Source of the DNA: Flavobacteriales bacterium UBA5871
Lineage (GTDB): Bacteria > Bacteroidota > Bacteroidia > Flavobacteriales_D > Crocinitomicaceae
Assembly: GCA_002432085.1 (NCBI GenBank)
Contig: DJFN01000246.1
Coordinates: forward strand, 25,139 to 34,539
Length of the DNA stretch: 9,401 nt
Direction: 5' to 3'
Under the pieces are notes generated by a model. That model was not told the origin of the DNA and searched no databases. It was given only the letters and a program-made list of their open reading frames with translations. This document shows, in pieces, positions 7,041 through 9,401 of the stretch. Position 1 is the stretch's first letter. Each line of letters begins with the position of its first letter. A program made the translations under genes and the position numbers.

Positions 7041-7822
7041 CCGTGCTTGAGCATTTTCACAAATTCAGTGACACGGTTGCGCGCAACGGGAATTTTCAAT
7101 CCGCCTTCGAGCACCGCAAAATGACCGTCCTCGTTGAGATATTCCTTCAAACGATTCAGGTTGATGATATGGGATTTGTGTACGCGGAAGAACTTCGCCG
7201 GATCGAGGATGTTCTCGTAGATCTTCAGCGTGCGCGTATCGAGGTAACGCGTGCCGTCGTTGAAGTAGATCGTTGTACAATTGCCGCTTGCTTCCAGGTG
7301 ACTGATCGTATTGTCTTCCACGATCTTGAGTCCCTTGGTGTGGCTGATGGCGATACGGTTGTTCGGTTTGTTGCGCAGCAGCTGATCGGAGAGGTTGCGC
7401 AGGCTGCGGAAGTACGTCGTATAGTTTTCCGGATCCTGTCCGAAGATGTTTTTTGCTTCTACAAGCTTTTCGACCGCCGTACGGAGATCGTCGATATCGA
7501 TCGGTTTCAGTAGGTAATAAACCGCGCTGGCGTTGAACGCACGGATCGCATAGTCTTTGAACGCAGTCACGAAAACGACCAGGAAGTTCTTTTCTTCTAC
7601 TTCTTCCAGCAATTCGAAGCCTTCTGCTCCGCTTGGCATACGAATATCGAGGAAAACCACATCCGGTTGAGTGGAGGCAATGAGCGCCTTGGCTTGTTCT
7701 TTTCCTGAAGCTTCACCGATCACTTCAATTTCCGGACAAAAATCGTCCAGCATCATGATCATATTTTTGCGGGCGTATTCTTCGTCGTCGATGATCAGTG
7801 CACGTAGTCTAGTCGTTTCCAT
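7037..7822 (-). CDS. LytTR-family response regulator
   Basis: A 261-residue cytoplasmic regulator. Residues ~6-122 are a receiver domain: acidic cluster D12-D13-E14, phospho-acceptor D59 in VVFLDIRMP, T86 in FVTAFKDYA, and K106 in YYLLKPID. All expected residues are present. Residues ~155-260 are a LytTR DNA-binding domain, with HTKGLKIVE, the TIYFNDGTRYLDTRTLK strands and the signature FFRVHKSHIINLNRL (211-225). Such regulators bind short repeated sites near promoters. The ATG at 7820-7822 is the first in frame and gives a standard N-terminus. It is the first gene of the unit; its TGA (7039-7037) overlaps the kinase ATG (7040-7038) as ATGA, which suggests translational coupling and a dedicated pair. 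I saw no clear LytTR direct repeat in its own upstream region. Confidence 0.93.
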   Translation of the reverse strand: METTRLRALIIDDEEYARKNMIMMLDDFCPEIEVIGEASGKEQAKALIASTQPDVVFLDIRMPSGAEGFELLEEVEEKNFLVVFVTAFKDYAIRAFNASAVYYLLKPIDIDDLRTAVEKLVEAKNIFGQDPENYTTYFRSLRNLSDQLLRNKPNNRIAISHTKGLKIVEDNTISHLEASGNCTTIYFNDGTRYLDTRTLKIYENILDPAKFFRVHKSHIINLNRLKEYLNEDGHFAVLEGGLKIPVARNRVTEFVKMLKHG

Positions 7823-7861
7823 AAATGTTGTTTTAGCATAAGTACCGGAGGGCCTCGTTTC

Positions 7862-7869
7862 CGAATATA
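7862..7869 (-). promoter_or_regulatory. Possible -7 element for the regulator-kinase unit
   Basis: The minus-strand sequence TATATTCG is one base off TAnnTTTG. It would give a start near 7855 and a leader of about 33 bases before the ATG at 7822. No convincing -33 element is present at the usual distance, so the promoter may need an activator or may lie elsewhere. Confidence 0.4.
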
Positions 7870-7940
7870 AGCATTATTTCAGATCGGTATGGACTGCGCC
7901 GACCGTTCAGCATGTGGTGTGTACCATTGACAAATTTATC

Positions 7941-8075
7941 ATGAACCGTGAATCAACCAATGCTACCTTTAAAGTTTTTTTTCAATTGAAAAATAAAACC
8001 TGGGTTAAATTAGGGATAATCTTTAACCCATTTTATCATGAAGCATTTGATACCCGTAACAAGGTGGATCTTTAG
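7941..8075 (+). CDS. Possible 44-residue ORF (alternative reading of the small transcript region)
   Basis: An ATG at 7941 opens a 44-codon frame ending at TAG 8073-8075; it begins MNRESTNATFKVFFQLKNK and ends RNKVDL. It spans the hairpin at 8001-8030. The composition is Lys-, Asn- and Phe-rich, as expected of any AT-rich stretch, so the frame may be chance. No signal peptide or known motif is seen. It overlaps the 17-codon frame at 8038 in another frame, so at most one is likely to be real. Confidence 0.15.
   Translation: MNRESTNATFKVFFQLKNKTWVKLGIIFNPFYHEAFDTRNKVDL
8001..8030 (+). other. Stable hairpin with GNRA-type loop
   Basis: TGGGTTAAA (8001-8009) and TTTAACCCA (8022-8030) are a perfect 9-bp inverted repeat. 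Three inner pairs, TTA/TAA (8010-8012 with 8017-8019), close a GGGA tetraloop (8013-8016), leaving a two-base bulge TC (8020-8021). On the + strand the loop fits GNRA; on the minus strand it would be TCCC. The structure could equally be a DNA operator, with nine-base half sites 12 bases apart. Confidence 0.65.
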
Positions 8076-8091
8076 CGATAATGGCAATTGA
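8038..8091 (+). CDS. Possible 17-residue leader-like peptide
   Basis: ATG 8038 to TGA 8091 encodes MKHLIPVTRWIFSDNGN. It begins eight bases after the hairpin at 8001-8030 and ends 31 bases before the terminator stem. The MKHL...I start resembles the beginning of an exported-protein signal, so it could also be a remnant of a lost gene. At this length coding cannot be judged from sequence alone. Confidence 0.22.
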   Translation: MKHLIPVTRWIFSDNGN

Positions 8092-8122
8092 TCTGCTTTT
8101 CATTCGATGTGAATTTGAGAGA

Positions 8123-8150
8123 AGCTCCTTTATCTGAAGGGGCTTTTTTT
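8123..8150 (+). terminator. Rho-independent terminator, + strand, with no obvious gene upstream
   Basis: AGCTCCTT (8123-8130) pairs with AAGGGGCT (8137-8144) through eight pairs with one G-T, around a six-base loop TATCTG. A run of seven T follows (8144-8150). There is no A-tract on the other side, so it works only in the + direction. Confidence 0.8.
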
Positions 8151-8185
8151 GTGCAACGGAATAAAAGCCGCGTAAGACTTGTAGG

Positions 8186-8216
8186 ATTGTTAAGCTCGTC
8201 AACTACGAGCTACAAT
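8186..8216. repeat. Bulged hairpin downstream of the hydrolase gene
   Basis: ATTGT-(TA)-AGCTCGT (8186-8199) pairs with ACGAGCTACAAT (8205-8216) around CAACT: 12 base pairs with a two-base bulge. No T-tract adjoins it on either strand. It may be an intergenic repeat or an RNA-end stabiliser for the hydrolase transcript; I cannot say which. Confidence 0.45.
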
Positions 8217-8222
8217 TTCGTC

Positions 8223-8253
8223 TTCACCCGCCTTGGCGGGCTCTTGAGGTGAA
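8223..8253. repeat. GC-rich palindrome within a larger inverted repeat
   Basis: CCCGCC-TT-GGCGGG (8227-8240) is a perfect palindrome. It is enclosed by TTCACC (8223-8228) and GGTGAA (8248-8253), which can form an outer stem. It lies 44 bases beyond the stop codon of the minus-strand hydrolase and could help end that transcript, although the expected T-run is missing. GC palindromes of this form are often dispersed in intergenic DNA. Confidence 0.45.
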
Positions 8254-8296
8254 AAAGATCTCACGATGTTCTTTAGCTTCTGAACTTAGCCATAAA

Positions 8297-9046
8297 TCAC
8301 CCGAGAATAACCTTCAGTAGTTCTACTACTTTCTCCGGATTCTCCTCCTGTCCCATGTGTCCGCAGCGGGCTATTTCGAACCAGTAAATATGGTGCTCTT
8401 CTGCAAAGGCGTGCAGCTTATCGGTTGGAATGAGCGGATCCAGCTCGCCCTGGATAATGGAAACCTGTCCCGATTTTTCCGCCAGAATGTTGACGTAAGA
8501 AGGCCGGTCGCGCATAGCTGCCGTAGCCCACGCAATAGCCATCGGGTCCATCTGTTCGGCAATACGAATGTAGCGTTCGATCGCAGGCTTGTGTTCTTCT
8601 GGAAAAGCAAAGAGCTTCGGAAATGCTTCCCGGATGAAAGCTGTCGGTTTGGATTTCACCAGCTCGATCACGCGGTTACGGTCCTGTTTCTTTTCCTCCG
8701 GATCGGGCCACGGATGCGAATGCAGGAAGATCAGCTGCTCGAGTCGCGAATCGGTTTTGAGCAGCTCGCAGCCCACATAGCCACCGAGCGAATGGCCCAC
8801 CAGCTGGTAATGTCCCAGCTGGAGCTCATCGATCAGCGCGCTGACCTGTTCGGCCATTAAAGCGATGGAAGGCTTGTCTTGCGGGTTGAAAAAACTGCGA
8901 CCGTGACCGTGAAGGTCGACGGTGATGCAGGTTTTCGTGCAGAAATGCCGCGCGACGTGCTGCCAGGAGCTGGCGTCCTCCATAAATCCGTGGAGGAAAA
9001 CAACCGGATCACCGATCCCCGTAACGGTATAATGCAGCCGGCCCAT
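8297..9046 (-). CDS. Alpha/beta-fold hydrolase
   Basis: A 249-residue cytoplasmic enzyme of the alpha/beta hydrolase-1 (MhpC/MenH-like) type. The oxyanion-hole segment is VVFLHGFMED (residues 16-24), followed by ITVDLHGHGRS (41-51). The nucleophile elbow is GHSLGG with Ser86. The acid is probably Asp203 in IIQGELDPLIP, and the catalytic His230 is in RCGHMGQEENPE. All triad positions are present and the length is normal. A helical cap spans about residues 115-180. The substrate cannot be read from sequence: esterase, MenH-like lyase and lactonase are all possible, and no menaquinone or catabolic genes are nearby. The ATG (9044-9046) follows the stop of the upstream aminopeptidase gene (9048-9050) by one base, so the two are almost certainly co-transcribed. 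Confidence 0.9.
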   Translation of the reverse strand: MGRLHYTVTGIGDPVVFLHGFMEDASSWQHVARHFCTKTCITVDLHGHGRSFFNPQDKPSIALMAEQVSALIDELQLGHYQLVGHSLGGYVGCELLKTDSRLEQLIFLHSHPWPDPEEKKQDRNRVIELVKSKPTAFIREAFPKLFAFPEEHKPAIERYIRIAEQMDPMAIAWATAAMRDRPSYVNILAEKSGQVSIIQGELDPLIPTDKLHAFAEEHHIYWFEIARCGHMGQEENPEKVVELLKVILG

Positions 9047-9047
9047 T

Positions 9048-9401
9048 TTAGCTGTTCATGAGTTCTTCGATTGCTTCGGCTTCGATCGGAATGTTCGCCA
9101 TCAGGTTGAACGGTCCGCCACTTTCACGAACGACCAGATCGTCTTCGATGCGAATTCCCAATCCTTCCTGCGGAATGTAGATTCCCGGCTCGCAGGTAAA
9201 TACCATCCCTGCTTTGATCGGCTCGTTCCACAGGCCCACATCGTGTGTGTCGAGGCCAAGGAAGTGCGACGTTCCATGCATGAAGTATTTCTTATAAGCC
9301 GGCCACGCAGGATCCTGGTTTTTGATGTCTGTTGCATCGAGCAGGCCGAGTCCGAGGAGCTCTTTTTCCATCATCAGGCCCACTTCTTTATGGTATTCGG
9401 C
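9048..9401 (-). CDS. pepP: Xaa-Pro aminopeptidase (M24 family), C-terminal part
   Basis: The frame is open to the window edge at 9401; the visible 117 residues are the end of the catalytic pita-bread domain, and the start lies outside. A GTG within the frame at 9381-9383 is not the start, because the six codons before it (AEYHKE) continue the family sequence. Three of the metal-binding positions of M24 enzymes are seen: His46 of HGTSHFLGLDTHD (fragment 42-54), Glu71 of TCEPGIYI, and Glu86 of GIRIEDDLVV. The two aspartate ligands would lie upstream. The family removes an N-terminal residue preceding proline, using two Mn or similar ions, in the cytoplasm. Closeness to PepP rather than methionine aminopeptidase rests on the HGTSH and IPIEAEAIEELM ending. 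It is followed after one base by the hydrolase gene. Confidence 0.88.
   Translation of the reverse strand, partial: AEYHKEVGLMMEKELLGLGLLDATDIKNQDPAWPAYKKYFMHGTSHFLGLDTHDVGLWNEPIKAGMVFTCEPGIYIPQEGLGIRIEDDLVVRESGGPFNLMANIPIEAEAIEELMNS

Larger units (their letters stand above)
7964..8150 (+). ncRNA. Candidate small RNA or tiny-peptide transcript in the 474-base gap
   Basis: The gap between the regulator gene and the hydrolase gene holds a good + strand terminator (8123-8150), but there is no + strand gene of ordinary size upstream, so some short + transcript is implied. A -7-like TACCTTTA (7964-7971, one base off TAnnTTTG) could start it; no -33 match was found, so the 5' end is uncertain. The region contains a strong hairpin (8001-8030) and then about 90 bases of lower structure before the terminator. 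It is more AT-rich than the flanking genes. I do not recognise it as 6S, tmRNA or another known RNA. Confidence 0.4.

Noticed and set aside
7848..7856. GAGGGCCTC palindrome in the leader of the regulator gene
   Set aside because: It is nine bases with a one-base centre, too short to separate from chance and unable to form a hairpin loop on its own.
7928..7940. TTGACA at 7928-7933 as a sigma-70 -35 box
   Set aside because: No TATAAT-like -10 lies at 16-18 bases, and the other promoters in the window follow the Bacteroidota pattern.
7978..7993. TTTTTCAATTGAAAAA palindrome as a terminator or attachment site
   Set aside because: It is a purely AT/homopolymer palindrome with no GC stem and no flanking repeat; it more likely reflects the AT-rich character of the gap.

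Overview
The window looks like a chromosomal segment of a Bacteroidota bacterium, probably of the Flavobacteriia/Flavobacteriales type, with mid-range G+C in its genes. Four things point there: a C-terminal type IX secretion (T9SS) sorting domain on the first protein; promoter elements of the TAnnTTTG type instead of E. coli-like boxes; a sensor kinase of the periplasmic propeller + Y_Y_Y + LytS-type architecture paired with a LytTR regulator; and a conserved TEKRYFK protein of unknown function of a kind I associate with this phylum. Shine-Dalgarno sequences are not evident, which also fits. I cannot name the genus.

Layout. Positions 1-1905 are on the + strand: the 3' part of a T9SS-secreted protein, a rho-independent terminator, a short promoter region, then thiL (thiamine-monophosphate kinase). 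Positions 1906-2086 are a gap between convergent genes that holds a duplicated hairpin repeat. Positions 2087-7822 are all on the - strand: the TEKRYFK protein (from 3625), a small lipoprotein (from 4029), the large sensor kinase (from 7040) and its LytTR response regulator (from 7822). Regulator and kinase overlap by 4 bases (ATGA). The lipoprotein follows the kinase by 38 bases, has a good promoter of its own inside the end of the kinase gene, and ends at a strong terminator (3747-3779).

Positions 7823-8296 are a 474-base gap. Its first half is AT-rich and carries a + strand hairpin with a GNRA-type loop, two very short ORFs and a clear + strand terminator, although no + strand gene of normal size lies upstream. 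This is the best candidate for something undescribed here: a small RNA or tiny peptide gene. Its second half carries two further hairpins. Positions 8297-9401 are a - strand pair: an Xaa-Pro aminopeptidase (cut by the window edge) followed one base later by an alpha/beta hydrolase.

How the genes fit together: the kinase probably senses an envelope signal through its propeller and phosphorylates the LytTR regulator, whose targets are not visible. The small lipoprotein may belong to the same response, but that is inference from position. thiL, the aminopeptidase and the hydrolase look like ordinary housekeeping or accessory metabolism. I see no mobile element, CRISPR array, tRNA or rRNA.
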